DNA from: Deltaproteobacteria bacterium UBA2409
GTDB taxonomy: Bacteria > Bdellovibrionota_C > UBA2361 > DDRT01
Length of the DNA: 64,000 nucleotides
Direction: 5' to 3'
Assembly: GCA_002343185.1 (NCBI GenBank)
Contig: DDRT01000014.1
Span: 12,017 to 76,016, forward strand
Under the pieces are notes generated by a model. That model worked only from the letters and a program-made list of their open reading frames with translations, ran no database searches and was not told the DNA's origin. Made by a program: the position numbers and the translations under genes. Below are positions 42,241-51,002 of this stretch, piece after piece; position 1 is the stretch's first letter; the number at the start of each line of letters is the position of its first letter.

Positions 42241-43043
42241 TCGACCTTGATTTTGAGGATGTAAAATATGAGACCTCTTCAGATGGAATCGCGAAAATAA
42301 CTATCAATAGACCAGAGGTACGAAACGCCTTTAGGCCAAAAACAGTTTCTGAGCTTTTGATAGCTCTTGATAAGGCAAGAGATGATTCTGGAATTGGTGT
42401 TGTAGTTCTGACGGGAGAGGGGAAGGAAGCTTTTTGCTCTGGAGGCGATCAAAAAGTGCGTGGCGATGCTGGGTACATAGGCTCTGATGGGATTCCAAGA
42501 TTAAATATTCTGGATGTTCAAAAAAGGATCAGAAGTTTGCCTAAACCAGTTATTGCAATGGTTGCAGGCTATGCGATTGGAGGTGGGCATGTGCTTCATG
42601 TTGTTTGCGATCTAACAATTGCTGCTGATAATGCAAGGTTTGGTCAGACTGGTCCGAAAGTTGGCTCCTTTGACGGAGGTTTAGGGGCAAGTTACTTAGC
42701 TAGAATAGTGGGTCAGAAGAAAGCACGTGAGATCTGGTATCTTTGCAGGCAGTATGATGCAAATGAAGCGCTTGAGATGGGATTAGTTAATAAGGTTGTT
42801 TCCGTAGATAGATTAGAAGAAGAGACAGTCGTCTGGTGCAAAGAGATACTAAAACATTCCCCAACAGCACTTAGATTTTTGAAACATTCCTTGAATGCTG
42901 ACTGTGATGGGCAGATGGGGCTAGTCGATTTAGCAGGAAGTGCAACCTTACTATTCTACCAAAGTGAGGAGGCAAAAGAAGGAAGAGATGCCTTTATAGA
43001 GAAGAGATCTGTTGATTATTCAAAGTATAAGAGGTTTCCTTAG
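42228..43043 (+). CDS. menB: 1,4-dihydroxy-2-naphthoyl-CoA synthase
   Basis: Crotonase-fold enzyme closing the second ring of the naphthoquinone. 271 residues, normal length. FCSGGDQKVRGDAGYIG carries the MenB-specific oxyanion loop, followed by AGYAIGGGHVLHVVCDLTIA, ARFGQTGPKVGSFDGGLGAS, YLARIVGQKKAREIWYLCRQ and the C-terminal EEAKEGRDAFIEKR. Motif order and the GQTGPKVGSFD segment separate MenB from general enoyl-CoA hydratases. Its start overlaps the menD end by 13 bp. Confidence 0.96.
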   Translation: MWKLVDLDFEDVKYETSSDGIAKITINRPEVRNAFRPKTVSELLIALDKARDDSGIGVVVLTGEGKEAFCSGGDQKVRGDAGYIGSDGIPRLNILDVQKRIRSLPKPVIAMVAGYAIGGGHVLHVVCDLTIAADNARFGQTGPKVGSFDGGLGASYLARIVGQKKAREIWYLCRQYDANEALEMGLVNKVVSVDRLEEETVVWCKEILKHSPTALRFLKHSLNADCDGQMGLVDLAGSATLLFYQSEEAKEGRDAFIEKRSVDYSKYKRFP

Positions 43044-43877
43044 TTGCTAAAGATAATTGCTGATACGATCAGGGTAAAAACCTTAACTGCATCAATTATT
43101 CCTGTTTTGGTTGCGCATTTTATTTATGACGGACAACTTTGGGTTACAATTTTTGCTCTTCTTAGCGCCTGTTTTATTCAGATCGGAACAAATCTTTATA
43201 ATGATGTAAAAGATTTCGAATCTGGAGTTGATACTTCTTATAGAATAGGCCCTAAAAGAGCCACTCATCTTGAGATAGTTTCCCCAAAAACGTTAAAGAT
43301 TACTTCACATGGTTTCTTTTTAGTTTCGATCTTATTTGGAATTCCATTAGTGATTAAAGGAGGAGTTCCAGTATTGTTCGTAGGATTGTTATCTGTTTTT
43401 CTGGGATATGCTTATACAGGAGCGTTAGGAATTAATCTCTCAAGGTCAGGTATTGCTGATATTGCAGTAATTATATTTTTTGGTGTGATACCTTTGACAG
43501 TTCTCTCATATCTTCATACTGATGTAATCAAGGGTAGTTCATGGCTAGTTGGGCTTGGTTTTGGGTTTTTGGCAAATGTGCTTCTCTCGGTAAATAATAT
43601 CCGAGATCTTGATACTGATAGAAAAGCCGGAAGGAAAACTATTCCTATAAGGATAGGTCAGAAAAAGGCAAGAATTTTAACCTCCTCACAGATGATCTTA
43701 GGAATTTTACTTCATTCATTTGTGGCTCCGATAACTATAGCTTCGTCCATATTGGGAGTTTATCTCGCTTACCGAATTTTGTTTCTTGAGGATTGGAATA
43801 AAACACTAGCCTTATCTGGGTTATTGCATTTATTAGTTGGGATTTTGATCATAACACATGGAACACTTCTGGATTGA
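43044..43877 (+). CDS. menA: 1,4-dihydroxy-2-naphthoate polyprenyltransferase
   Basis: UbiA-superfamily integral membrane enzyme attaching the isoprenoid tail. 277 residues from TTG 43044 directly after the menB stop; about eight membrane segments. The two aspartate-rich prenyl-diphosphate motifs are present: NLYNDVKDFESGVD, and LLSVNNIRDLDTDRKAGRKT followed by IPIRIGQKKAR. RVKTLTASIIPVLVAH is the MenA N-terminus. The 3' end overlaps the menE start by 20 bp. Confidence 0.93.
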   Translation: MLKIIADTIRVKTLTASIIPVLVAHFIYDGQLWVTIFALLSACFIQIGTNLYNDVKDFESGVDTSYRIGPKRATHLEIVSPKTLKITSHGFFLVSILFGIPLVIKGGVPVLFVGLLSVFLGYAYTGALGINLSRSGIADIAVIIFFGVIPLTVLSYLHTDVIKGSSWLVGLGFGFLANVLLSVNNIRDLDTDRKAGRKTIPIRIGQKKARILTSSQMILGILLHSFVAPITIASSILGVYLAYRILFLEDWNKTLALSGLLHLLVGILIITHGTLLD

Positions 43878-44760
43878 TTCATCTTCGAAAACTAAACGAG
43901 TTGCACTCTCAAAAGAGGGATTTTATCTCTCTGCAAAGACAGTATGCGATTATTTTCAGGTCTCTAGAACAGATACGTGGGGAGTTTGTATTCCAAAAAC
44001 ACACGTTGGAGGGCTCAGTATATATGCTAGATCTGAGGTTTCTGGTTGTAAGACTAAAGAGCTGGAGCAAAAATGGGAGGCTAGTGCAGCGCATGATTTT
44101 TTAAGTTGTGTTTCTATAGTTTCACTTGTCCCTACCCAAGTTTTTGATCTAGTGAAGTTAGAAAAATATGCTCCTTCCAGTTTAAGACTGGTTATAGTTG
44201 GCGGAGGGATACTCCATAATAAAAATGAAGCAGAAAATTTAGGTTACCCCATTGTAGAGACTTATGGAATGACAGAGCTTTCATCGATGGCTGGAGTTAA
44301 AGAGGGAGAAAACTATCAGATCTTGCCCCATTTAAAGGTGAAAGAGGTTGATGGAGTTTTGTTTTTTAAAGGAGAATCTGTAGCAAAAATTATCGAAAGA
44401 AACGGCGAGAGAAAAGTTATATCAGAATGGTATGAATCGGACGATCTTGGAGAGGTGTTGAGTGACGGGGTATTCACAATCAAAGGAAGGCGAGGAAGAG
44501 AGGTTAAAGTTTTAGGTGAATTAGTAAACCTTGAAGAGGTTGAAGCAAAAATCTCAGAATTTCTAAAAGAGAGATTTGTAGTAGTTTCCAGGTCTGATGA
44601 AAGAAAAGAAAACAATCTTTGTTTAGTTTCTGAAAAAAGAGTTGATATAGAATATGTTAACTCAAATCTCGAAGGGCTTTATCGCTTATCAGAAAATATA
44701 GTTATGGAGAGATTGCCACTGACTGAAAGTGGGAAGGTGGATTTGGAGAAGGTGAAGTGA
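43858..44760 (+). CDS. menE: O-succinylbenzoate--CoA ligase, N-terminally minimal (MenE)
   Basis: Acyl-adenylate enzyme activating o-succinylbenzoate. 300 residues against about 450-490 in the family: it starts at the ATP-loop region, here reduced to DSSSKTKRVALSKEG in place of TSGTTGKPK. Remaining segments are family-like: WGVCIPKTHVGGLSIYARSE, LRLVIVGGGIL, VETYGMTELSSMAG, WYESDDLGEV and KGRRGREVKVLGELVNLEEV. The N-terminal subdomain is absent and no upstream remnant exists, since menA occupies the space. It is either a true mini-enzyme or impaired. Confidence 0.82.
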   Translation: MEHFWIDSSSKTKRVALSKEGFYLSAKTVCDYFQVSRTDTWGVCIPKTHVGGLSIYARSEVSGCKTKELEQKWEASAAHDFLSCVSIVSLVPTQVFDLVKLEKYAPSSLRLVIVGGGILHNKNEAENLGYPIVETYGMTELSSMAGVKEGENYQILPHLKVKEVDGVLFFKGESVAKIIERNGERKVISEWYESDDLGEVLSDGVFTIKGRRGREVKVLGELVNLEEVEAKISEFLKERFVVVSRSDERKENNLCLVSEKRVDIEYVNSNLEGLYRLSENIVMERLPLTESGKVDLEKVK

Positions 44761-44837
44761 AAGTTGCTTATGCGATACGAGGCGACTATGGGACCTAAGC
44801 CATGGATGAATATATCAGAATTCTCTTAATCTTTTTT

Positions 44838-44905
44838 TTAACGCAGAGTTCGCTGAGTAGCGCAGAGTTGCAACTCTGTGAAACTCTGCGTACTCTGTGT
44901 TAAAT
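44838..44905. repeat. cagagtt-type palindromic repeat after menE
   Basis: TTAACGCAGAGTT at the left and its inverted form ending GTGTTAA at the right, with inner CGCAGAGTT/AACTCTGtG and ACTCTGCG arms giving several alternative hairpins. It lies between menE and the sigma-28-like site at 44935. Similar 'gcagag/ctctgtg' repeats are widely seen in environmental bacterial genomes; here it is a single copy. Confidence 0.7.
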
Positions 44906-44934
44906 TTGTTTCCACCCCCCTAAAACAAGCCTAT

Positions 44935-44961
44935 TAAGAATTTTTCTGATACTGCCGATTA
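44935..44961 (+). promoter_or_regulatory. candidate sigma-28 promoter upstream of the HDOD protein
   Basis: TAAG, exactly 15 bases, then GCCGATTA, a 7 of 8 match to the GCCGATAA -10 element, ending 7 bp before the ATG at 44969. The very short leader is a caution; function is inferred. Confidence 0.5.
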
Positions 44962-44968
44962 GATAGCC

Positions 44969-46411
44969 ATGTCGCAGAAGCGTGTGTTCCAGGTTGAGGA
45001 AAAATCTGAAAAAGATCAATTTTCTCACCTAGTTACAGGTTGGATACCTATAAATGGAATGCTGATGAGGCAGCTCTTAAAACGAGTTGCAGCTGGAGAG
45101 TTCGATAGATCCATAGCACCACTTCTTGATGAGTTAAAAAAAGATTTTGGGCTAATAACTTTTTGTCTTAGAAAAGGAATCGAGCTCGGATGGTTCTCAG
45201 TTAGCTTGCATCCGAATCCCTTTGAAGTCCTTTCAACCCTTACTGTAGATCAATTCCGAAAGCTTCTATCTGTTGGAGAAGAGGAGATTACAAATCACTC
45301 ACTTGGTAATATGAACAGAGCACAGGCGCTTAGGCTGAAACAAACTGTGATTTCTACTACTACAGCAGAAACTCTTGCTCCAAGGGTAGGGGTGAATAAA
45401 GGTTTAGCGTATAGCACTGCTCTTGTAAGGCAGCTTGGATTAAATATTGTTGCTTGGAATTACCCAAGAGTGTATCAAAAAGCTCTAGAGAGCTGTAATT
45501 CGTCACAAGAAAATCTTGATAAACAGATTCTAAAAGCTCTTGGAATAAGCCCAAGAAATCTCGGGTTAAAGCTCTTGTTTCATTCAGATAGTCCACATGA
45601 AACATTTTTAGTTTCTGTAGGAGTATCACAGGTGGAAGGCAATAAAGATGGAGCATTAGCAGCTAGAATTTGCGAGGTAGGTGAGAGATTTGCTCGCGTT
45701 AGTGATCCTACCTATTTCCCCGCTGAAACAAGAAACCAGGGTGAAGTTGTAAAAGAGATTGAAGCATTTTTGGGGCCGCAGGGACTTTCAGTTTTACAAT
45801 CTGCTATCGAAACAGTCGGAAGAACTTACACTACTAACAAGCCTCTCGAGCTAATAATCGATCCGAAAGAAAATCTAAAGGTTGCTAACAGAGCTGTAGC
45901 ATCAAAGCTCGTGACCACTAATACATATTTAAATAAATGTCCTCCATGGCTGAGAGAAAGATTTGAAAAGGTTTATGCTGAAGTCACCCCAGGAGTACCG
46001 TCTCCAAAAGCACTTGAAATTCTAATAACTGACGTTATTCCAGAGAGTGGGTTCGTAAAAGGATGTGTATTTCTAGTCGATGGATCCGGGAAATATTTAG
46101 TGCCAAAACTTAGAATAGGCACAGAGCCTCTTGAAAGATACAAACCTATCTCACTTGCTGAGGCTAGTGCATCAGAAATTTCTTTAATCGATGCATTTTC
46201 TTCAAATCTCCCCCTAAAAGAGGAAGAGGTTTACATAAATGGGGAGCTCGTTTCTCATGTCAGTGGCCCATTCGGAACAGATGAAAAAAGAGGACTATTG
46301 TATCTTGAGCCTACAGAGAATCTTCTTCAAGGATTAGAGAATGAACCAATTGCATTCTTTAGAGCGATCAGACAGTGCTTAAATGATTGTTTGGCACTCA
46401 AAGATGGATAG
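44969..46411 (+). CDS. HDOD-like signalling protein with GAF-like C-terminus
   Basis: 480 residues, soluble. Residues about 30-230 resemble an HDOD domain: INGMLMRQLLKRVAAG, LRLKQTVISTTTAETLAPRV, LAYSTALVRQLGLNIVAWNY followed by PRVY. The catalytic His-Asp pair of HD hydrolases is not seen, as is usual for HDOD. Residues about 345-470 look like a small ligand-binding (GAF-like) domain (GFVKGCVFLVDGSGKYLVPK). HDOD proteins often link to motility or cell-cycle signalling. A sigma-28-like site lies just upstream. Call is by pattern, not certain. Confidence 0.65.
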   Translation: MSQKRVFQVEEKSEKDQFSHLVTGWIPINGMLMRQLLKRVAAGEFDRSIAPLLDELKKDFGLITFCLRKGIELGWFSVSLHPNPFEVLSTLTVDQFRKLLSVGEEEITNHSLGNMNRAQALRLKQTVISTTTAETLAPRVGVNKGLAYSTALVRQLGLNIVAWNYPRVYQKALESCNSSQENLDKQILKALGISPRNLGLKLLFHSDSPHETFLVSVGVSQVEGNKDGALAARICEVGERFARVSDPTYFPAETRNQGEVVKEIEAFLGPQGLSVLQSAIETVGRTYTTNKPLELIIDPKENLKVANRAVASKLVTTNTYLNKCPPWLRERFEKVYAEVTPGVPSPKALEILITDVIPESGFVKGCVFLVDGSGKYLVPKLRIGTEPLERYKPISLAEASASEISLIDAFSSNLPLKEEEVYINGELVSHVSGPFGTDEKRGLLYLEPTENLLQGLENEPIAFFRAIRQCLNDCLALKDG

Positions 46412-46442
46412 CTGATCAATTTTCCTGTAATCTCTCTATGAG

Positions 46443-47525
46443 ATGGAAACTGTTAATTATGATGTCTTAGACAGGGTAAAGCTTCGGTGTATTGAAGCTA
46501 GTAAAAGAACTTTAGAATTTTCTCCTCTTGGAAAAGTCAAAGGGCTTGGTGGAAGTGCTAATATTTTTTCTCTGGATCTTACAAATTTTAAAGATTCACT
46601 CTCTTTATCACTCATACCGGAAGGACTTGGTACTGCCGATGATGCTAGACCTGAAGATCTTACCCCAGATGAGTTGAGGGAATTTTGGTATAATATAGCC
46701 TTTAAAGTTCTCTCAAGTCTAACAAATGATGCAGCATCATCAGGACTTCAAAGTGTAGCAGTTGGTCTTTATCTTCCTTCAAGTACGCCAGAGACTGTTT
46801 TTACCGAACAATTTCTTGATGGTTTTTTAGATGGATTTGTTGAAGGATGTAAAAGAATTGGATGTGTATATCTTTCTGGGGAAACCCCACAGCTTAAAAC
46901 AAAGATCTATCCTGGTATGTTAGATCTTGCTGGGGCAGTATTTGCAGTTGCGCCCCATAGAGCAGTTGATGGAAGTGAACTTGGAGTAGGGGATAAAATC
47001 GTTTTTCTAGAAAGTAGTGGCCCCCATGAAAATGGATTTACAACTCTAAGAGCATTTGCAGAAAAAGTTGGATATAGATCCAAACTGAAATCCGGCGTTG
47101 AACTTTGGAGAGCAATGAATGCTCCTAGTGTCCTTTATACCCCTATTGTTCAGGAGATCTTGAAACGGGGGATAAATATTACAGGATTCGAGCATATAAC
47201 TGGTCACGGCTGGCAGAAGATAATGAGATCTAAAAGACCTCTTAAATATGTGATAGATAATCCACTACCTGTAAAAGAAGTATTTTCTTATTTCGAAGAA
47301 AAGCAGCAGATCTCAAGAAAAGATCTTGTTTCTATATTTAACTGTGGCGCAGGGTTTGCTGTTTTTTGTAAAGATGACCCTGAGAAAGTTGTGGCGATTG
47401 CTAAAAGTTACGGAATTAATGCCGCTTGTGTTGGGTACGTTGAAAGCTCAAGCGCTAGACAGGTTGTAGTTCCTTCCTGGAATGTGACTCTAGATGGTGA
47501 TCAGTTTTTGTTAGGAAAGGGTTAG
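46443..47525 (+). CDS. purM: phosphoribosylformylglycinamidine cyclo-ligase, divergent PurM
   Basis: ATP-dependent enzyme forming aminoimidazole ribotide in purine synthesis. 360 residues with the AIR-synthase layout. YLSGETPQLKTKIYPGMLDL matches the PurM GGETAEMP.MY region. SSGPHENGFTTLRAFAEKVG matches the SG.HSNG.SL.R motif, and GFEHITGHGWQKIMRS matches AHITGGG. The N-terminal GGFGGLF and DGVGTK motifs are altered to LGGSANIFSL and EGLGTADDA, and the EKNDL segment is unclear. It is therefore a divergent PurM or a close paralogue. It follows the HDOD gene by 31 bp. Confidence 0.75.
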   Translation: METVNYDVLDRVKLRCIEASKRTLEFSPLGKVKGLGGSANIFSLDLTNFKDSLSLSLIPEGLGTADDARPEDLTPDELREFWYNIAFKVLSSLTNDAASSGLQSVAVGLYLPSSTPETVFTEQFLDGFLDGFVEGCKRIGCVYLSGETPQLKTKIYPGMLDLAGAVFAVAPHRAVDGSELGVGDKIVFLESSGPHENGFTTLRAFAEKVGYRSKLKSGVELWRAMNAPSVLYTPIVQEILKRGINITGFEHITGHGWQKIMRSKRPLKYVIDNPLPVKEVFSYFEEKQQISRKDLVSIFNCGAGFAVFCKDDPEKVVAIAKSYGINAACVGYVESSSARQVVVPSWNVTLDGDQFLLGKG

Positions 47526-47540
47526 TTTAGTTCAGGCTGA

Positions 47541-47650
47541 TAGGGGTCAGGCCGGAATAACGTCCGGTCAGGCCTCCCGGCCTGACCCCCGTTTACTTTC
47601 TTCGTCTGCTGACGCAGACGACAGATCCTTCCGGCCTGACCCCCCAAGTA
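47541..47650. repeat. compound GC-rich palindromic repeat, copy 4
   Basis: Two arms of the family (TAGGGGTCAGGCCGGAA and GGCCTGACCCCCGTTTAC) followed by a dyad TCGTCTGC..GCAGACGA (47602-47621) and a further right end GGCCTGACCCCCCAAGT. Its plan matches copy 1: simple element plus a separate GC-rich dyad. It separates the convergent purM and minor-pilin operon. Confidence 0.88.
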
Positions 47651-47678
47651 AAAAGACCTTACCCAGGAAGAACTCTCT

Positions 47679-47894
47679 CTACTCTTCCGGCACGTGCTCG
47701 TAAGGATCCTGTTGACACTCTTCTGAGCCACACCCAGAAGGTGATTCTTGCATACCGCTGCTAGGATCAACACAGACACATCTAGTATTGTTTCCATCAG
47801 CAAATGTTACTTTGTTCTGACCCTCAGGGCACTCTACTTCGCAATTTGCAAGGGCAAGCCCTGCAAATAAAATTGTAACTAAAATATATCTCAT
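47679..47894 (-). CDS. small exported Cys-rich protein at the end of the minor-pilin operon
   Basis: 71 residues from the ATG at 47894, preferred because GAGGT lies just upstream and a signal peptide begins there (RYILVTILFAGLALA). The mature ~56 residues contain seven Cys (NCEVECPEG, TRCVCVDP, GCGSEECQQ) and acidic residues, suggesting disulphides or metal binding. It starts 4 bp after the PilX-like gene, so it belongs to that operon. It may be a periplasmic or surface partner of the pilus; no family is recognised. Confidence 0.65.
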   Translation of the reverse strand: MRYILVTILFAGLALANCEVECPEGQNKVTFADGNNTRCVCVDPSSGMQESPSGCGSEECQQDPYEHVPEE

Positions 47895-47898
47895 AAAT

Positions 47899-49770
47899 TT
47901 ACCTCTCAAAATCTCTAACAAATAGCTCCTGCCTCAAGTACACAAATCTTGGCGTAATTGGAGGAAGGTTGGCTGCATTGTTAAAACTTACATCGTAGTT
48001 CCAGTTTCTAGTCGGTGGGTTGTAGCACTGGTAGCTCCATGGACCAGAAACTTTTCTTGGCTTACCTAAACTTACAAATGAACCTCTGTATGTTAAGGTT
48101 GCCCCAGTCCATCTTTCATGGAACCTTGGATAGTTTTCAAGACCCCCATTATATGCCCCTCCTTGACCACCTACACCATCAATGTTTCCTGTTGAATCAG
48201 TTCCTGAAAGAAAAGCAGCATTGATAGTCGTGCTTGATGCCTGTCTGTAATAAGGAGCATTAGTCGAGCAGTTTGTTAAGTCATCTTGATATTGAAAGCC
48301 ACCAGCAGTGGTGTTTGCATCTGTTCTATTCCAGTTGTTAGATAACACATTCAAAGAATCTGACATCACAGCAGCTGGAATCGGGGAAACGCTATTGTAG
48401 CTTCCCATTACGTACATCGCCTGGTCTGATACTATAGTTAGTCCTCTTGGCCTTGGACTTCCTCCAGCAATCGAACTTAGATTTGCACCATTATAAACCC
48501 TTACTCCATATCTATTTGGAGTGTCCGGAACACCATCATCATTATTGTCAGGAGGATTTGAGTTTGGCCCAACAACAGTAAAGTGAAATACTAAACCACC
48601 TTCAGAGTCTTCATCTAAAGGTCGGTTAGTGCCAAACCAGTTCGTATTATGCAGGCAATCTAAAAGAGCACCAAGATCGACATCAAGTAATCTGATCCAT
48701 GCACGCTCACGGTAATTATACATCTGATTTGCATGAACCACGGTTGTTGATAAAGTTTCACCTGGCCTAACAGGACAGGTTGTCGCAGTTGTTACTGCTG
48801 AAGTTCCGACACCATCAAGCACATAGTTTGGATCGACAATTTGTATAGGGTTAGCACCAGTAGGATTATTCGAGGCATCTACATTTAGAACGATTCTAAG
48901 ATCTGCCCTGTTCCAGTAGATGGAACTTGCTACAGGGTCAAAGACCTCTGGTTCTGGAACTGTAACTTCTGGAACTCCTAACTGAATCATTCCGTTCCAT
49001 GGCCCTAACGAGTTCGATAGAACTTCGGTTCTTGTTGGGCACGTTGGAACTAAACTTCTTGGACTTGCAGGATCGTAAACATTAACCGGGCTATTGTTGC
49101 AGGTTGCGTTGTTTTTACGACCCCTAAACAATCTTCCAGCAGCTGTAACTTGACCTTGTATTGTTAGTGAATTTCCATCAGAGAATAGATAGAGATCTCC
49201 ATTAGTGTGTACAGGTCCTGATAAAACCATTGTAGGGCCCGGTAAGATTTCAAGATCCTTGTTGTAGAATGCAGCAAATTGAAAGAGCGGAACTAGTCTA
49301 CTTTTAAATCTAAGTTCAAGAAGTGCTTCTGTATCATCTGAACCTGAATTGACTGACTCAGACCGCGCTGTATATCTGAACTCCTGTGCATTTAGATTTT
49401 GATATCTCTCGCCCGGTGGAATTGTTAAAACAGTAGGATTGTCAGGCTCTTCAGTGACATATGTTCTAACTTCGCGATTGTTTATATCAAAGGTCTCGCA
49501 AGCATAATCTCCATCACCATTATTTCCTCCGACACATGCATTTTCGGGGTCAGGAGAGGTTCCTGCAGGAACGTTATAACCTTGAAATGTATTTCTTATG
49601 GTTTGAGCTCTAAGATTAAGACCACCTTCTGCAGCATAAAAGCCAGACACCGTGCTTCTACTAAACCTTGTTGATTTTAAGTCAGTTTGAGTTGTGGCTA
49701 CAAAAGCAGCAAGTATCGCTCCTACAACCCCTAAAAGCATTAAAACAACTGGAAGACTAAAACCTTTCAT
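47899..49770 (-). CDS. large PilX-like minor pilin
   Basis: 623 residues, far larger than a usual PilX (about 160-200). The N-terminus KGFSLPVVLMLLGVVGAILA has a prepilin-type G|F cleavage site and hydrophobic helix but proline where Glu5 is expected. The next segment RSTVSGFYAAEGGLNLRAQT matches PilX N-domains (AEAGL). The large remainder is beta-rich and Asn-rich with GPVHTNGDLYLFSDGN and a calcium-like loop DNNDDGVPD, suggesting a surface-exposed tip or adhesive domain. It follows the PilW-like gene by 3 bp. Confidence 0.82.
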   Translation of the reverse strand: MKGFSLPVVLMLLGVVGAILAAFVATTQTDLKSTRFSRSTVSGFYAAEGGLNLRAQTIRNTFQGYNVPAGTSPDPENACVGGNNGDGDYACETFDINNREVRTYVTEEPDNPTVLTIPPGERYQNLNAQEFRYTARSESVNSGSDDTEALLELRFKSRLVPLFQFAAFYNKDLEILPGPTMVLSGPVHTNGDLYLFSDGNSLTIQGQVTAAGRLFRGRKNNATCNNSPVNVYDPASPRSLVPTCPTRTEVLSNSLGPWNGMIQLGVPEVTVPEPEVFDPVASSIYWNRADLRIVLNVDASNNPTGANPIQIVDPNYVLDGVGTSAVTTATTCPVRPGETLSTTVVHANQMYNYRERAWIRLLDVDLGALLDCLHNTNWFGTNRPLDEDSEGGLVFHFTVVGPNSNPPDNNDDGVPDTPNRYGVRVYNGANLSSIAGGSPRPRGLTIVSDQAMYVMGSYNSVSPIPAAVMSDSLNVLSNNWNRTDANTTAGGFQYQDDLTNCSTNAPYYRQASSTTINAAFLSGTDSTGNIDGVGGQGGAYNGGLENYPRFHERWTGATLTYRGSFVSLGKPRKVSGPWSYQCYNPPTRNWNYDVSFNNAANLPPITPRFVYLRQELFVRDFER

Positions 49771-49773
49771 AAC

Positions 49774-50631
49774 TTAAAACGACAAAATATTCCTTGGAAA
49801 AAATCTAGACACAACTGATTTTGTAATAACTCCACCTGGCTTACTCTCTTCTCCAGTAATTGACACTTCAATGAATTTTATTTCAGTCCAAGAATCATCA
49901 GAATCTAGGGACGTTACTACGGTGTCGTCCTGTAGTGTTGCAGTTATTGAAAAGCTTTGAACTCCAAACATAACTGAAAGTGGCTCATTTGTGTCACCAT
50001 CTTGAAGTACTTGAAGCTCATCATCTTGAAGTCTATATCTCCACTCTTCAAGTACATAGATTACACTTGTTCCTGCAGGATAAGTGTTAGTGAATCCTGT
50101 AGTTCCTCCATTTGAAAGGGTCAGATCTGTTCCATTGTTAACTTGGTTATCTACTAGGAAATACTCGCCTTCTCTGGTTGCGATGTTGTAGGCATAAGCC
50201 CTTATTGTTCCCCCTTGAGCCAGCCTGTATGTGTCCCATCTTCCAAATGCAGTTTCTATACCACTAACCGTGCAACCTGGGGTTAATGAGGCATCATCAG
50301 CAACTGTGATATTAGGATTTAATTCCCCGCCTATGATGTCTTGGCAAACTGGAAGTGCTTCGTCTAATAAGGATCTTCTCACATAAAGCTCATCAGAAGC
50401 TCCATCAGTTATTAATATTGCAGGAAATCCCATTGGAAGATTCTCGCCACCGATTCTAATATCTGTGCCAAGAATATCGAGCGTGCCCCTTAAATTCTGA
50501 TTTACGCGGGAACGAATCGCCCCTTCGGTAAATGTTCTTTTCTGGAAATTTATATTTCCTGTCATGGTGGCGGTAACCACTAAGGTTATAACCATCGCTA
50601 CCATCATTTCTATAAGTGTATAACCTTTCAT
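49774..50631 (-). CDS. PilW-like minor pilin
   Basis: 285 residues with a class III signal: G|YTLIEMMVAMVITLVVTATM, including Glu5. The PilW-type segment RVNQNLRGTLDILGTDIRIG follows. The remainder is beta-rich, with two Cys about 23 residues apart (VCQDIIG, GCTVSG). The start ATG overlaps the stop of the upstream PilV-like gene by one base. It is expected in the type IV pilus tip complex with the neighbouring minor pilins. Confidence 0.85.
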   Translation of the reverse strand: MKGYTLIEMMVAMVITLVVTATMTGNINFQKRTFTEGAIRSRVNQNLRGTLDILGTDIRIGGENLPMGFPAILITDGASDELYVRRSLLDEALPVCQDIIGGELNPNITVADDASLTPGCTVSGIETAFGRWDTYRLAQGGTIRAYAYNIATREGEYFLVDNQVNNGTDLTLSNGGTTGFTNTYPAGTSVIYVLEEWRYRLQDDELQVLQDGDTNEPLSVMFGVQSFSITATLQDDTVVTSLDSDDSWTEIKFIEVSITGEESKPGGVITKSVVSRFFPRNILSF

Positions 50632-51002
50632 TACCTTAACTGAGTAAAAATTGTTTCTGTTTCAAAGGCTTGTTCATCATTATGATATACTGTCGCTTTA
50701 ATATGACGAGCACCTGTTCCAGCGCACCAAGAGGGCTCCTCGCAATAAGTTGGGATTACTGTATATTGGGCTCCATCTATCTCGTAGACTTCTTCATCAC
50801 CTACTCCATTTGCTGGCAGAGTAGATGGGTCTACAGCTCTAATTTCATCTAAAAAGTGCTGAGCTGCCATTGCTGATGCTGCTTTTATCTGGCTAAAACG
50901 TGTCATGGTAGCCTGGTTTGCTGTTGACTGGCTTATGCTAACCATGATGATTAAGAAGATTGATAGTGCCACCAAGGTTTCAAGTAGTGTAAATCCTCTC
51001 AT
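50631..51002 (-). CDS. PilV-like minor pilin
   Basis: 123 residues. N-terminal class III signal G|FTLLETLVALSIFLIIMVSI with Glu5, followed by MAAQHFLDEIRAVDPSTLPA, the helix typical of PilV/GspI-like proteins. A Cys pair (TYCEEPSWCAG) could form a disulphide. The start overlaps the stop of the FimT-like gene by 4 bp (ATGA), indicating translational coupling within the operon. Confidence 0.84.
   Translation of the reverse strand: MRGFTLLETLVALSIFLIIMVSISQSTANQATMTRFSQIKAASAMAAQHFLDEIRAVDPSTLPANGVGDEEVYEIDGAQYTVIPTYCEEPSWCAGTGARHIKATVYHNDEQAFETETIFTQLR

Noticed and set aside
43858..44760. Missing N-terminus of MenE hidden by a frameshift
   Set aside because: The upstream DNA is fully used by menA, which has complete family motifs to its end; no menE-like residues are seen in other frames.
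47522..47803. Open frame on the minus strand covering the region after purM
   Set aside because: Its C-terminal half is the translated palindromic repeat and its N-terminal half overlaps the better supported Cys-rich gene at 47679-47894 in another frame.
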